Below, in pieces: positions 45,001 to 55,551 of a stretch of 64,000 nt of DNA. Source of the DNA: Trichaptum fuscoviolaceum (lineage: Eukaryota > Basidiomycota > Agaricomycetes > Hymenochaetales > Trichaptaceae); assembly GCA_910574455.1 (NCBI GenBank), contig CAJSYZ010000001.1, positions 473,961 to 537,960 of the forward strand, read 5' to 3'. The notes under the pieces are model-generated. The model worked only from the letters and a program-made list of their open reading frames with translations, was not told where the DNA came from and searched no databases. Position 1 is the stretch's first letter. Each line of letters begins with the position of its first letter. The translations under genes were made by a program, and so were the position numbers.

Positions 45001-48000
45001 CAAGCCTTGCTGAGTCGCGGAAGGTCCCGTTCAATTGCAACTATCAAGGAGGGATCAAGTTCATAGGAAGTTTTGTCTTCAGCATTAGATGTGATACGAG
45101 GAATGTGCTTGAAATACCCAGCAGCTCGGAAATGTTCTAGGTCTTCCATATTTTTAATGTCTTCTTTGAATTGAGTCTCAGAATCAGTTGCCTCAACTAG
45201 GGGTAAGTCAGCGCTGTCGTTCAGACCGTAGAGGTCAGCTTTAGCTAGGAGGTGTGATTCTTTAGAAAGTTGACTAGCTTTTCTAAGGCGTTCAGCGTCC
45301 CTCTCGTCCTCACAATTACATAGTTCTTCCCAATTATTTGTCACACGTAAAGCAAGATCAGAGAGCTGGTAGGACTCAAAGAAAGAATCGATACTGAACG
45401 GAAGGTCGCAAGGTACAAGAGGATTAGAGATGCTAAATGGTTTGAAGTGAGCTAGGACGAACCAGTAGTAACGAGGGGTGTCGGTTTTTCTGGGGATGGT
45501 AGATCCAATCATCCTAGGTATTCTTGACCATGTTCGTGGATCGTGATCCAGTGACCCGCACAAGACAAGATCGTGGGTTCGAGACTGAGGGTGAGGAGAA
45601 AGAAGATGGAACCTGGGTTTTGATCCTGCTCTCTGCTCCGGGACAATGCTAGTTGTGATCGCATTTGACTCGGATGTTGCGTTGGATACCGTTTTGTTCT
45701 TTTTCTCTTTTTTGAAGGCATGCACGAACATAAAGAAACATATGTGTGATAAGGATAAGTCACGATGTAAATAATCAATGACCTGATCGACGTGAAAAAG
45801 CCTGCCTGACTCGTCTACTGAGAGTGTGAGCTGCTCGGGCTCAGAGTCAGCGAAAGTAGTAGGAACAGGAGAATGGTCATCGTCATTGTCATGCGAGCCA
45901 GATAAGGAATGATCGGGTTCATTGTCCTGTTGGACATTTGAGTACGTTCGAGAAATGTGTGACATGAGCAATCCGGATAGCATAGGGGCAGAGGGATGCG
46001 ACAAAATGGAATCCCTAAATCCTCGTAAGAATCGAACAGCCATTTGTGCGTGAATTTCACGCTTTCTAGATAATTGAGTCAGACACTTATGTAATAAGGA
46101 CTTCGAGCTTCTTTCGTATGTTTCTGAAGAGAGTGTAGCAGAGTCACACTCTAATACCGCCTTGGAAAGTAAGCTGAGAACTTGATACGTTCTCATGTCC
46201 ATTTTTGTAATGTAGTCAGTGATATATATGACGGCCGCTCGGGCGGCGCGGCCGGATAGAATACATTTTAAGTCGTGATTATGTCTGCAGAACACTAGCA
46301 AATAGCGATTATGAAAATTAACGGTTGCGTCTTTGACAAGGAACACGACAGCGTTATGCTCTTCATCGTACCAAGATTTCTCGACGAGTTCGTGAGGAAA
46401 GTTAAAGCGACAAGTATGTTCATGGCCATACTTATGGCAGACTTTCTGACATTCATGTCTCTGCATGCGTTCGCCGCATCTCTTAATCTCTGCGTCACTC
46501 ATTTCTTTATAAAAAACCTTTAGATGTTCGTCATAGCGAACGGGATCGGTCTCCATCAATGCCGGATTAGGTGGACGAGGGGGTCTTTCCGTTCGAGGAT
46601 CATGAGTCTTTTCGAACTCGGGGTCAAGAACGACGGAAGGGAGATGATGTTGCACTGTATCTTCGAAGAAATCGAAATATTGTTTCTGGTATTCAGGATT
46701 TCCCTTAAGGAGAGTGTGTAATTCTGTGGGATTAAAGGAACCGGAAACGTTAATCAAAAAGTGACCATGTAATGCACCCCGACCAGTTACTTCAATTGTC
46801 CCTCCGAATGAGGAAATGTGACCCAGCAAGCCACCGTCGGGCTTCGATCGTCGGAGGGTAAAGTCCCACCCAAAGAGATCTTCGAATGTGCGTTCGAAGC
46901 AGAACTGAAAGAAGTCTGCAGCAGCAACGGGGTCGTGAGCGAGGCGAGTGGCGCGTTCAGGACCAGGCACTAGATTTGGATATCGAGAGGTTAGGTCTAC
47001 TGAGGTGTCACCGTACATTAGCTGAAAAAGAGGTGAATGTTGCGCACAAGGATTCATTGTGTAATAGAATGGGGGCAAGCCGTGGACGGCGATCTGGCCT
47101 AAAAATTCCGAGCGTGTCTTTAACATCGAACCTTGAGAGCCTGGAATCTTTGTGGAAATTGTGTTTACTTCACGTAAAAGAGTCAAAGCAGCTTTCTCCT
47201 CATTGGACAAGTCGCCGACGTTACCCTCGTCACGAATTTTCTCAGAAAGTTTAAGGAGAGTCTGAGCGGAGACTGACGACAATTGAGACGATATTCTGTC
47301 GAAATCTGGACGATTGACGGTTAAGTGAGTCTGTAAGTGAGCTGTGCGACGTTGATGTATGTTTAGAGCTGTGAATACATAAGACCAATGATATCTAGGT
47401 TTTCGATCTGAACAATCTAGTAAAGAATTTGCGTGAGATAAGAATGAGATCGGGTTTGGTCTTGTAGAGTCGTCGAATCCTCCCACACCGTATGGGAATA
47501 AAGTAGGGAACATGGAAGGAAACAAGGCAGGATTATCATATTCAGGAATTGCAGATTGAGAATTAGAGATCATTAAATCAGGAATAGTGCGATTGCGGGG
47601 AATGAGGTTTTTGATAGCTGAAGCGCTTAGTGCTCTGCCTGGGATGCATGCGCCGTCAGGATCAACTGCACCGAGCTTATCAATTAAGATAGTGGTAGAA
47701 TTATCGGTCGACACAGAATCGGTTATAGGTAAAGAGGGATGGTCTGTGTAGCCGGCTGACTCGTCTTCGAACAGGATATGTTCAATCCCAGTGTTTGATT
47801 GAATCACTCGATCGTTGACGCCAGGTAGCATGTCTTGATCGGGATATAAGTCGAGAATGGATTCGCTGAGTGTGATGTCCTTATATAGAATGTTATTGCG
47901 TTTTAGCCACAGTAACAGGGCCCAGACTTTCTGTTTTCGAATGAAGAAGACAGACTTCAAGCACGCGTCCTTAAAGGGAGCTGAGCCCAAGAAAACGACA

Positions 48001-49343
48001 GAAATGTGGTCGTTAATGTCAGCGGGGGTTCTGGGAAGCACTGTAGCAGTAGAGGAGACGTTCATCTCATGAGCACAAGTATTTCCTCTGAAGTAACGCG
48101 GATTACGAGGATCGGACGACCCATATATGCGCGCGATAATGGCGGTAGTGATAGCGAGAGCGCAGACCCGCTCTTCAACCCAGTTTAAATCGTCGAACTC
48201 AGGAGGCAATGTACCACGAAATAAATTGTTTGCGAGAGCAAAACGGGGGACACGTTTGTTTGAAAGTGGGCCGAGACAGTCTGCGCATATGTCGAGAATG
48301 GTGTTGCCATCAATTTGGTGTATGCCCTTGGGCGATAGAAGGCAACCTGCTATGAGGGGAACTGAGTAGTGTAAGTGAAGTCGAGATGTAAGAAATGAGT
48401 CGTGGCATTTCAGAATGTGCCATGGTAAAAGTTGAAACTGTTGAGAGAGAGAATTGAGATGATGCATCTTAGACCCGTGAATCGCGCGGTCGCAGACGGA
48501 ACATGGGGACGGTGGGACCCAAAGAGAATTTGACCAGTAATTGTATAGACAAGCAAGTTTCACATGTTCTGGAATAATCTTGGGCCATGAAGAATCGTTG
48601 TTAGGTAATTTAGAAGGTGTCAAGAGAGCTACAACGTGATCTGTGAACTCAGCCGATAAAACACTGAGTTGGAGAATGGGGGTGTCTGCAATGGGTTTGT
48701 TTGAAGCGGGGAGAAGGGACTGCAAGTCGATGCAGAGCTCGGAAGTGGAAGAAGAACAAACTTCTTGTCGTCGTGTGAGATAGTACTGAAGGAAAAGGGA
48801 TACTACGTGATTCTTTCTCCCAAGTTGAGAAAAATTTCTGAGTGGGTGTGCGAAGTGTAAGATGTCGCGCATGAAATCGATGTCCAAAGAGAAGAGAGCC
48901 TCGCGCATGACATTTTCAGGCAAGTGAAAAAGGGGAGCGAGAGCAGGATGGACAGATGAGGTAGAAGCTCGGGGGGGAATTCGTCTAAGAGAACGGAAGA
49001 CAACGGGGCCTAAAGAGGAGTCAAGCAGGAAGGAAATTAGAGCTTCCCTGGGAAGGGAATGCAAGGGAAGAGAATCGTCAACGTTTGACAGATTAAGGCA
49101 TAGAGAGCGCAAAGTAGTCAGTGATAGGTTAAAAACTCTCGGAATATGAGAGAGTAATACATAAGCCAAGTCCTGTAAGAGGACGGGTTTAAGGACTGGG
49201 GCTGAGCAACCCAAGTTTTTAAGAGCGGTCCTAAGCTCAGGAACTGAACAAGGACTGAGACGAATGATTAATTCGTCTTTGGTGAGGTTCGACCACGATG
49301 GGGCGAAGGGTATTGGGGCATGAAGAGAAAAGTTCTGTTCCAT
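42057..49343 (-). CDS. Helitron Rep-helicase with C-terminal USP-like peptidase extension
   Basis: An uninterrupted frame of 2428 codons starts at ATG 49343. Residues about 330-480 resemble the Cys-containing N-terminal region of Helitron proteins. The Rep (Helitron-like N) domain has the HUH-type motif in TGRGALHGHFLI near residue 856 and a paired-tyrosine motif YITDYITK near 1041. The Pif1-type superfamily 1 helicase follows: Walker A GPGGTGKTHV near 1568, Walker B FIDEISMVG near 1657, VFSGDLYQFPPV, HHQHRMHRD, and GAHAYVCASRPTTRFGIVLT near 2000. These domains perform rolling-circle transposition. Beyond 2100 an extra region has WSDDWSCAYDSVIMSF (near 2154), a CSTCGD pair, and YKLCSVIYHGSCHFVTHF (near 2370), which match the Cys box, Zn finger and His box layout of USP/UCH ubiquitin peptidases. 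All key motifs are present and there is no stop or frameshift, so it may be an active autonomous Helitron. Its ends were not located. Confidence 0.93.
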   Translation of the reverse strand: MEQNFSLHAPIPFAPSWSNLTKDELIIRLSPCSVPELRTALKNLGCSAPVLKPVLLQDLAYVLLSHIPRVFNLSLTTLRSLCLNLSNVDDSLPLHSLPREALISFLLDSSLGPVVFRSLRRIPPRASTSSVHPALAPLFHLPENVMREALFSLDIDFMRDILHFAHPLRNFSQLGRKNHVVSLFLQYYLTRRQEVCSSSTSELCIDLQSLLPASNKPIADTPILQLSVLSAEFTDHVVALLTPSKLPNNDSSWPKIIPEHVKLACLYNYWSNSLWVPPSPCSVCDRAIHGSKMHHLNSLSQQFQLLPWHILKCHDSFLTSRLHLHYSVPLIAGCLLSPKGIHQIDGNTILDICADCLGPLSNKRVPRFALANNLFRGTLPPEFDDLNWVEERVCALAITTAIIARIYGSSDPRNPRYFRGNTCAHEMNVSSTATVLPRTPADINDHISVVFLGSAPFKDACLKSVFFIRKQKVWALLLWLKRNNILYKDITLSESILDLYPDQDMLPGVNDRVIQSNTGIEHILFEDESAGYTDHPSLPITDSVSTDNSTTILIDKLGAVDPDGACIPGRALSASAIKNLIPRNRTIPDLMISNSQSAIPEYDNPALFPSMFPTLFPYGVGGFDDSTRPNPISFLSHANSLLDCSDRKPRYHWSYVFTALNIHQRRTAHLQTHLTVNRPDFDRISSQLSSVSAQTLLKLSEKIRDEGNVGDLSNEEKAALTLLREVNTISTKIPGSQGSMLKTRSEFLGQIAVHGLPPFYYTMNPCAQHSPLFQLMYGDTSVDLTSRYPNLVPGPERATRLAHDPVAAADFFQFCFERTFEDLFGWDFTLRRSKPDGGLLGHISSFGGTIEVTGRGALHGHFLINVSGSFNPTELHTLLKGNPEYQKQYFDFFEDTVQHHLPSVVLDPEFEKTHDPRTERPPRPPNPALMETDPVRYDEHLKVFYKEMSDAEIKRCGERMQRHECQKVCHKYGHEHTCRFNFPHELVEKSWYDEEHNAVVFLVKDATVNFHNRYLLVFCRHNHDLKCILSGRAARAAVIYITDYITKMDMRTYQVLSLLSKAVLECDSATLSSETYERSSKSLLHKCLTQLSRKREIHAQMAVRFLRGFRDSILSHPSAPMLSGLLMSHISRTYSNVQQDNEPDHSLSGSHDNDDDHSPVPTTFADSEPEQLTLSVDESGRLFHVDQVIDYLHRDLSLSHICFFMFVHAFKKEKKNKTVSNATSESNAITTSIVPEQRAGSKPRFHLLSPHPQSRTHDLVLCGSLDHDPRTWSRIPRMIGSTIPRKTDTPRYYWFVLAHFKPFSISNPLVPCDLPFSIDSFFESYQLSDLALRVTNNWEELCNCEDERDAERLRKASQLSKESHLLAKADLYGLNDSADLPLVEATDSETQFKEDIKNMEDLEHFRAAGYFKHIPRITSNAEDKTSYELDPSLIVAIERDLPRLSKAWETQLKATAEAVASRRRNNSAIHSQTQTDTIRDTVPGTLHSNAFINSEQSSLPARPTISTSSISSLSSPLTPQQIIENVGLQNSLNHEQWIAYRIIANTFLEHRAHDLNPASAPKPTPLRMFLTGPGGTGKTHVVNAVKQVMKHYGCEDRIRFLAPTGSAATLIDGTTIHTGLNIVIKNKSADSTSKPLIELSVKNKIQVRKEWGSVYIVFIDEISMVGLYLLAQIESALRYGKERFDEFFGGIIVVFSGDLYQFPPVKDRAVYSDIKDRGSVSDTELMIRLGKLAWNSITDVVELHHQHRMHRDPEYGEAVKRLRTAQCTQADADLFNSRVMKGIDNPGGVDMSNPENSSSIAVVATNSLRQALNVRKALSLTSTKANQDSLEFEAFDKIGPSRKPLPDQDGHLRPRDQLLRTIFKSAKGNSRKIPPGYLHLYVGMPVILKDKNISTDLRLTNGACGTVAHLSARNDGSRRILDKVFIHFPDSPLELAHLPKGVVPISPVTSTFHYSLPCSDGNKKDVLVRRSQCPVQGGFAVTAHFVQGKTIPHSISSLRKGGAHAYVCASRPTTRFGIVLTERVSLSHLNRARQSNLTRESQRLRVIEHNTLVKYGFKLEPLKPLIPCFSSESAKVVYSESNNENTYNEPSAKRGQKRRKPSNTDNVSFLTTELNLNVCATTPLKRSRFSNTLSDPSTLQGVQWSDDWSCAYDSVIMSFYAAFSPSPDFYVSQFAQINNFTAKLTPSLTILLHEPSTLNFNSCRDHLRDILFNADSLAFPRHGSNPITVTSILEKLSNRSILCPFIHLSITCSTCGDLAPPTQTQSCVLKTLLYPAQTSPSPVSNLYEVSPWICHASASSHSHTRLLTTHSQQCSIPPCVKISLLSPPLFLFFEVQGLQSHRIAACTFLHFLTPSGPCKYKLCSVIYHGSCHFVTHFLAHRKSWFHDGRQNSGDCVLIGNELSSSQFLSPPIHLSKTTPNIFLFVKCF

Positions 49344-49606
49344 GGCGAAAGTGAGTTGAGAGGACTTGATGGATGAGAACCGACGGGTAGATGGGATTGA
49401 GGGGTCGAAGTTTCAAGTGGGCTCGTGTATGAAAGAGAGAGGAATGGGGCGGCTTATAAGGCAGACGTTGTAAAGCGAGAGTCGGCAATGTGAATAGCGG
49501 GAAGGAAAATTAGTAAAGGAGGAGTAAGCGCGATTGCGATACTCGGAAGGGAGTGGAAGGGAGAGGACAGGAACCGACAGAAGTAAAGCACTAGAAAGCG
49601 GGAAGG

Positions 49607-49777
49607 AAGTTTGCGGAAGGGGGGAAGGAGAGGCGGTTCGGAGAAAACGGACAGAAAAATGATCGAACGATGGATATAGGGCCGAGGGCGGACTAGATTT
49701 CGAAGTTTACGCAAGGGGGGAAGGAGAGGAGGTCGGGAGAAAGCGAAGAGAAAAGTGATCGGACAATGCATATAGGG
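49607..49777. repeat. Direct repeat of about 75 bp, two copies
   Basis: Copies at 49607-49681 and 49703-49777 share AAGTTT, GGGGGGAAGGAGAGG and AATG/TGGATATAGGG-type blocks. They lie upstream (5') of the Helitron gene start, where promoter or terminal sequences could be. The rest of 49344-50084 is purine-rich and without a gene. Confidence 0.7.
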
Positions 49778-49976
49778 GTTAATTAGAGGAAAAGTCGAAG
49801 GAGGGACGAGATTGTCGGCGAGACTAAATCGCAAGACACAGGAGAGGAACTAAGGAGCGGGGAGCGGATCAATGGTTAGGGGTATGAAGGGAAAAGGAAT
49901 GTTGTCGACCTTTAGTGATTAAAGAGAAAGAAAGAAACGCATGACAAACGTTAACAATACTGTAATTAGTATGCCA

Positions 49977-50055
49977 TTATAGTTCAGTTAGAAGAGCGCC
50001 TGAGAAGCTGAAAAAGGAAACTAAAGAAGGGAGTTCGAATCTCATGTAGAGCATT
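49977..50055 (+). other. tRNA-like sequence, probably a pseudogene or SINE
   Basis: TAGTTCAGTTAGAAGAGC near 49980 matches an A box with a pairable D-arm (GTTC/GAGC), and GAGTTCGAATCTC near 50031 matches a B box. The anticodon and acceptor stems pair poorly, so it is not a reliable tRNA gene. Confidence 0.35.
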
Positions 50056-50084
50056 TTGTTGACCATTGACTTTTTCATTGTTCT

Positions 50085-50740
50085 ACTAAGACATGATTCA
50101 ACAATTCCACATCATCTTTCAATTTAAGGACAGTTGCATCGAGCGAGCTGCAGTTAGCCGTCGATTATGCTGGTTAAGAACGCGCAGGCAGTGAGGAAGT
50201 CACGCGTCTTCAAAGTGAGAATATGGGACTGCAACAATTGGTGTGCAAAGACATGATTCAAGAATTCCACATCATCTTTCGATGTAAGGACAGGTGCATG
50301 GACAAGAACGCGCAGGCGATGTCACGCGTCTTCAAAGTGAGAGTATGCGACGGGTTTGAGGTTATCACGCGGCTTGAAAGTGAGAATAAGCGACTTGGAC
50401 GGCGGCTACGTTTTGTCAATGTCCCCTAGCACAGTGCTCAGTGCCTGCTCGAACGTACCACACGTGTACATGTCACGGATGACGTTCATCTCGTCTGACG
50501 AGCAGGAAGATGTTCTTTCACACATTTACAATGGATGCGACTTGTCAGATTTATATCAAAAGGGTTCCTGGGTTAAATTTAAACATGGTCTGTACGCAAA
50601 CGACATAGGTTATGTCGCCGAAGTGTCACATTCCGACGATTCGACGACCGGAGAGACAAACGAAAACGCCGACCATTCAATCGGCCTCCTCAAGGCCGGC
50701 TTACTTGAATGTTATGAGGATTACATTGAGAACGGGAAAC
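50085..50740 (+). repeat. Inverted, rearranged copies of the Spt5-like gene
   Basis: Two tandem copies of a segment (50090-50172 and 50252-50302) are near-identical to the reverse complement of about 39527-39609, and 50395-50690 corresponds to the NGN/KOW-coding segment at about 41110-41400 read in reverse, including the peptides VLSMSPSTVLSAC and GSWVKFKHGLYANDIGYVAE. Only fragments are present and no intact gene results. The orientation is opposite to the source gene. Confidence 0.85.
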
Positions 50741-52338
50741 TGAAAACGTGAGAGGGAAAGCGAAAAAGCGGGGAAAGAAGGGAAAGAAGGGGAAAAACCC
50801 GAAAAAGGAGAGAAAATGGGGGAAAAAAGGGGAAGATAATGATGAAGATAGGGGCTACGGGAAGGAAGACCGAGGGGAAAAGTAAAATAAAAAGATAAAA
50901 GCCATAGGAAAAGCCATAAGAAGAGGAGCGGCAGACGTATGCAAGAGAAATGAGACATGGTGGGAGGGAAACGGTTTCGGAAGTGAAAATTTACGACGAA
51001 CGGAGCGATGGGATTGGACGATAAGCGATTTGTAATGCTTACTTGCTGACAATTGGAATGTTTTTTCGCGGCCACACATCCCTCTACTACGCTACGCTTC
51101 GTGGCGGGGATCATAACCATGTATTCCACTCCTCCGAGCCGTCCCGTAGTCTTCATTGAGATCGCCCTCAGTATTCTCTGTTTCATATGCACCAGGAACA
51201 TCGAGATCTTTTATGTTGACGTTTTGATTGGGTAAAACGCGCGTCAGATGCCCCTAGGGCCTACGATGGAGAGGATGAAAATCTTGTGTCCCAAATGACG
51301 CAGACGCAGAAATGGCATCACAACACGGATGTCTGTCAAGTAGGCAATCGACTTTAGCGACAATTCGATAGCAAGCGACTGGGATTGCAATCACGTACCG
51401 AAATGTCAAAAATGACCCGGAGATCCTCATAGTTTCCGAAGATGTGCCTTCGTTCGAGAACGGCACACTATGGTGTATGTGCGAAGGACGCGTCAATCAG
51501 GCTTCGCAACATTTGAAACATCGCCGTTGTCAAGTACAGACCACCCTCTTGGTGGTATTACTGTCGATGTTATCCGAGTGACGCAGATTTGAAAGAGAAT
51601 GAAAGCATTGTCCATACAGTGCAGGACGACTCACCGTCGAGAACTTGAAGTTTCGTTCAAAGAGCCTGAGTCCGAGCCTGAGTCGGATTGAGTAATTTCG
51701 TCTCACGCTTAGTTCAAGTTGCAGCCTGGGTGACTCTCGGTCTCTCACTCAACATGAGCAACTTGGATCCGGCCACAATCTTTCCTATCCTTACCTATCC
51801 CTATCAAATTCGTATTGAACTCATCAATGAAGAGGAGTTTCCTTCAAGCTCGGAATACTTGAAGTATTCCCCTGAAAGTACTTCATCTTGATTACTAACT
51901 CCTACCTTTATCCTCCCAAACTTTAGTTGGACGTCGGCGACCAACGGGTCAAGCAACTTCAAGATGGCAACACTTTCGCGCGAGCTCTATCCTTCAATGT
52001 GTATCATCACGCTCAGGTATATAATATTGCACGTGTATGTTTTTGACGAAGGCGATGCCCGAAGTGCTCACGACTCCGTCGTTCATACAGTGCGCATGTG
52101 ATGGAATGGGCACGATGCCCATAGAGAATTTGCTTATCTTCGCCATCATGACCTACACTATCAAAAATCTGCGTGCTCGCTTTTCCGAAGCTACGTGAGC
52201 TCCTTATAACGCTTCCTTCAGTCACTCTCAAGGAACTTTACGCCAACGTCAAGTATCTCCAGAGCCCATCATCGTGATCAGTTGTCTACATCGTTTTCCC
52301 TGACCTTAGGATCACTTCGAAGGCGCAATTCGAACCAA
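50741..52338. other. Intergenic stretch with decayed open frames
   Basis: Low-complexity purine-rich sequence at 50750-50930 is followed by scattered open frames on both strands. A plus-strand pair of exons around 51688-52020 (YPYQIRIELINEEEFPSSSE, then VKQLQDGNTFARALSFNVYH) looks spliceable but matches no family I know. I do not call a gene here. Confidence 0.35.
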
Positions 52339-55300
52339 GATGTCATATTCAGTCGACTCCTCTCATCTAGACAGTAAGCAGATACTATATGCTACAATGA
52401 TACAAGAATCCTGACCCTTCGTCGCAAACCACTTACAGAGTCACTGGACCCATTTGCATCATACGCCTGGACGCCTCAGGCTATCTTCAGATCGCCATCT
52501 CCGGATCCAATACCAGATCCGTTTGATCGTTTGTCTCAAGGCCGTAACTGTACGCGTTCCTCTTGTCTGTTTTCCTTCTTCGTCGCTCATTTCCATACAG
52601 CTCAGAAGAAAGATATTCTTACAAACGATGAAGTACACCACATGCGAGTGCTTCTTCGCACTCTCGACCTTGTGCGAAAAAGTTCTCTGCAAGAGACTTG
52701 TAATCAAGACATATTTACGGATTGACGGCTTTTATAATATCAGTTCATGGCATGTAGTCTCGCCATCGTCCTCGGCCCCGGAGTACTCGACTGTAGATCG
52801 TGATGGTTTCCCATCAATAGCGTGTGAATCGCACGACAATATCAATAATCGGGAGACCCCTCGTCGGGCATATGTAAAGTGAGTGAGCTAGCCACAAACA
52901 TGCGGATAGTTAATCTCGAAAATATTTTGGATTTATTTTAGAGCATGCGACAAGCTTTGCGAAGAGGTTAGCTTGAAAGTGTTAAAATGAATGTCAACTG
53001 ATCGATTTCATATAAAGCCTCTGATAATTGAAACTCTCTTCAAGCCCATCGCCGAGAGTCAATCTATAGTGGACAGCTCTAAGCTACTTTGTTCGACCCT
53101 CTACGCAAATATTGAAGCTTTATATAGAGATGAAAGTGTGGTTTGTTGTCATAACAGTAAAATAAGGTTAGGTTCGAGAATTACTTTCAGATTGCCTTTC
53201 AGAAGCACGCCTATTTCGGTTGTCGGACTCGCTACTCAAGACTGTCATTCCTTTTTATAAATCCCTGCGAAAGAAAGTACATGCGTTCACCTTCAGAGAA
53301 GTTAAGGACTGGGAGACATGCCTGAAGGTGTGTTACTTGTGGAACCCAATGACTTTGAGATCGGGTTTATCCGTATCTTCCTCTTTTCACATACTATAGA
53401 TTCTCAACTCCAAGTTAAAAAACTCGGCCGATTCTCATGCGCGCGCAGAACCAGAGTCAAAGATCGGTAAACGCTTGGCTTCAGTGCACGAACACCTCGA
53501 CGTCGGTGTAATTGTTCGAGTAACTGACGAACTCAGAGCATTCGCTGAACAAGGTACGTACCATTCATGCGTAAACTATCCCTTCTGAACGTCTTGTATC
53601 TGAAATTTCAATAAAGCGTTCCCATCTCTTATCACAAATGAAACAGAGAAGGTCACGACCCGCTATGTCAATATGACAACTATTGCGACCTTTTTCTCAA
53701 GCGTGACAGCCTCCACACTACAATATTCGTTTCAACGTACAGATACGCGGATGGGAGGCGCCGTAAGCCTCTTCTGGTTCGTATCTCTTGTGTTCAGTGT
53801 CTCCTCTGGTGTCAGCAGCCTACTTGGAATGACGTGGAGAAGGTCGACAATGTGAGTCTATCTAACCTTACCTTCCCATTTCCCATTTCAAATCTGAGTT
53901 TGACAGATTTGAATCAAGAAAGCCACCTAAAATCATTGGAATGTGGCTGGAAAAGGCGCCTATGGTATTCTTAATAGTAGCAGCATTTACGTTTATTATT
54001 GGTCTCAATCTTTTTGCATTACTATCTGCACAAGTACGTCTCTACTACGCCAGATTACCCTTTTGGTTGTCTAGTCTGACCGACACGGCAGCCCGGCTAC
54101 GTTTCCTCTGCCACAATTGTCTTTACGGGCTTACATTTATTCGGAATCACAATGGTCATGTTGTGGTTTGACCTTGAACTCAAAGGGGATAGGAAGGTTG
54201 CCAGGGTGATTAAATCCTTCCCAAGACTAGTCCAGAAGTCAATCAGGTCTACTACGGACGATGCAACTATTGCCCTCTATAGAATATTTTATAGACTGGG
54301 CGGATCTACTGTCGAGAACGAGCTCGAACATCTACGGAGAAATATCTACTGGTAACAATATAATTTATTGACTGAATAACAATGCTGATATTTCGTATGT
54401 TTAGGGCTTTCGGACATGATGATCGTGTGTTGGAACTAAATTTCAAGATAATCGAACATCGATTCTCTCACCATACCCCTTACACCCTTTCTAGGCTAAT
54501 CCGTCAAAGCATCGTTCGAACCAAGAAGATAACTAACGGAGCTAGAAAACTACTCTCATCCGTATGGGAACCTGTACAGAGACATATTCGGCAACATCTC
54601 ACTGTGACGAATTTAGCTAATGATCTTGAACTGAGGGCCTGGGTTATCGACATAGATGATGAGGATGTCAACAAACGTAATCGGAGAATAGACGATTACA
54701 GGAAGCCGGGAAACGCAGATATGTATCGTGAATGTCTTGAAAGGGTGTTCAGCAAGAAGAATGGCATGGATAAAATTGTGGAGAGAATTGTCGTATGGGA
54801 GAAAAATGGGTACACTTCTTCATTTTTTACTCCTCAATTTACTCACCAGACATATGGCGCTTAATGTATAGGATTGACGATGCTGGCGCTAAGATACGTC
54901 TTGAGCGCATTCTTTGGGGATATCCAGAGACGGTCGAAGGCATTCTCAAGACACTGGAGCCTACCTTTCGCCGACCTACAGCTTCATTTCCCATACTCGC
55001 CAGTGAGATACCAAGTACTCCCCCGATAGCTCACAGTCACCCGCACCCTTCGGATACTGCATATGGTGTCCCATTTGTACCACAAGTGCGCTCACCCAAA
55101 GTCCAAATGGATCCATTCCACAACAAAAGGCTGAAGTATACGACACTTCATCAGCAATCAGATGAGGAGAACCGAATCATTGAGGAGCCGGAGAAGAAAA
55201 CGGTTAGCGAGAATGTACTTTTCCCTTTTGAAGGGCCATCCCCTATGGTAAGTGACACAGTAATCTATTCACTGTCTACGCCCACTTAGTCATTCTGAAT

Positions 55301-55551
55301 AGACGCCGCACACCCGAAAAGGCCCAGAAAATAAGGACACTGTCAAGAAATTAGATATGAATCTCAGCACAAGCAATATCTCCTATATATACCCAAGTCT
55401 TATCACCGATGACTTTAGCGAGTTGTTTGCAAAGACATCGCCTGATCTAATAGAGGATCCTGACGTTACAACAAAAATGGAACGCACCAAGTATCTCTCT
55501 ACCTTTGATGGGGCTGGCAACAAGATGCTATCGTTGCCAAAACATAGATAA
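52339..55551 (+). CDS. Agaric multi-span membrane protein with long cytosolic tail
   Basis: The secure part starts near 53436 and includes exons ending 53851, 53907-54033, 54092-54351, 54405 onward and the last exon ending at TAA 55551. Membrane segments are visible as MTTIATFFSSVTASTLQYSF, GAVSLFWFVSLVFSVSSGVS and MVFLIVAAFTFIIGLNLFAL, then a fourth (FTGLHLFGITMVMLWF). This string of helices preceded by a charged segment resembles a large uncharacterised membrane protein family frequent in agaric genomes. A long polar tail with many charged residues and a Pro-rich part (IPSTPPIAHSHPHPS) follows. The N-terminal portion (from about 52339, MSYSVDSSHLDS) is a guess; several frames are open there. 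No catalytic motif is seen. The gene is isolated from its neighbours. Confidence 0.6.

Noticed and set aside
49977..50055. A functional tRNA gene
   Set aside because: D-arm and B box are fine but anticodon, T and acceptor stems pair poorly, so it is more likely a pseudogene or SINE.
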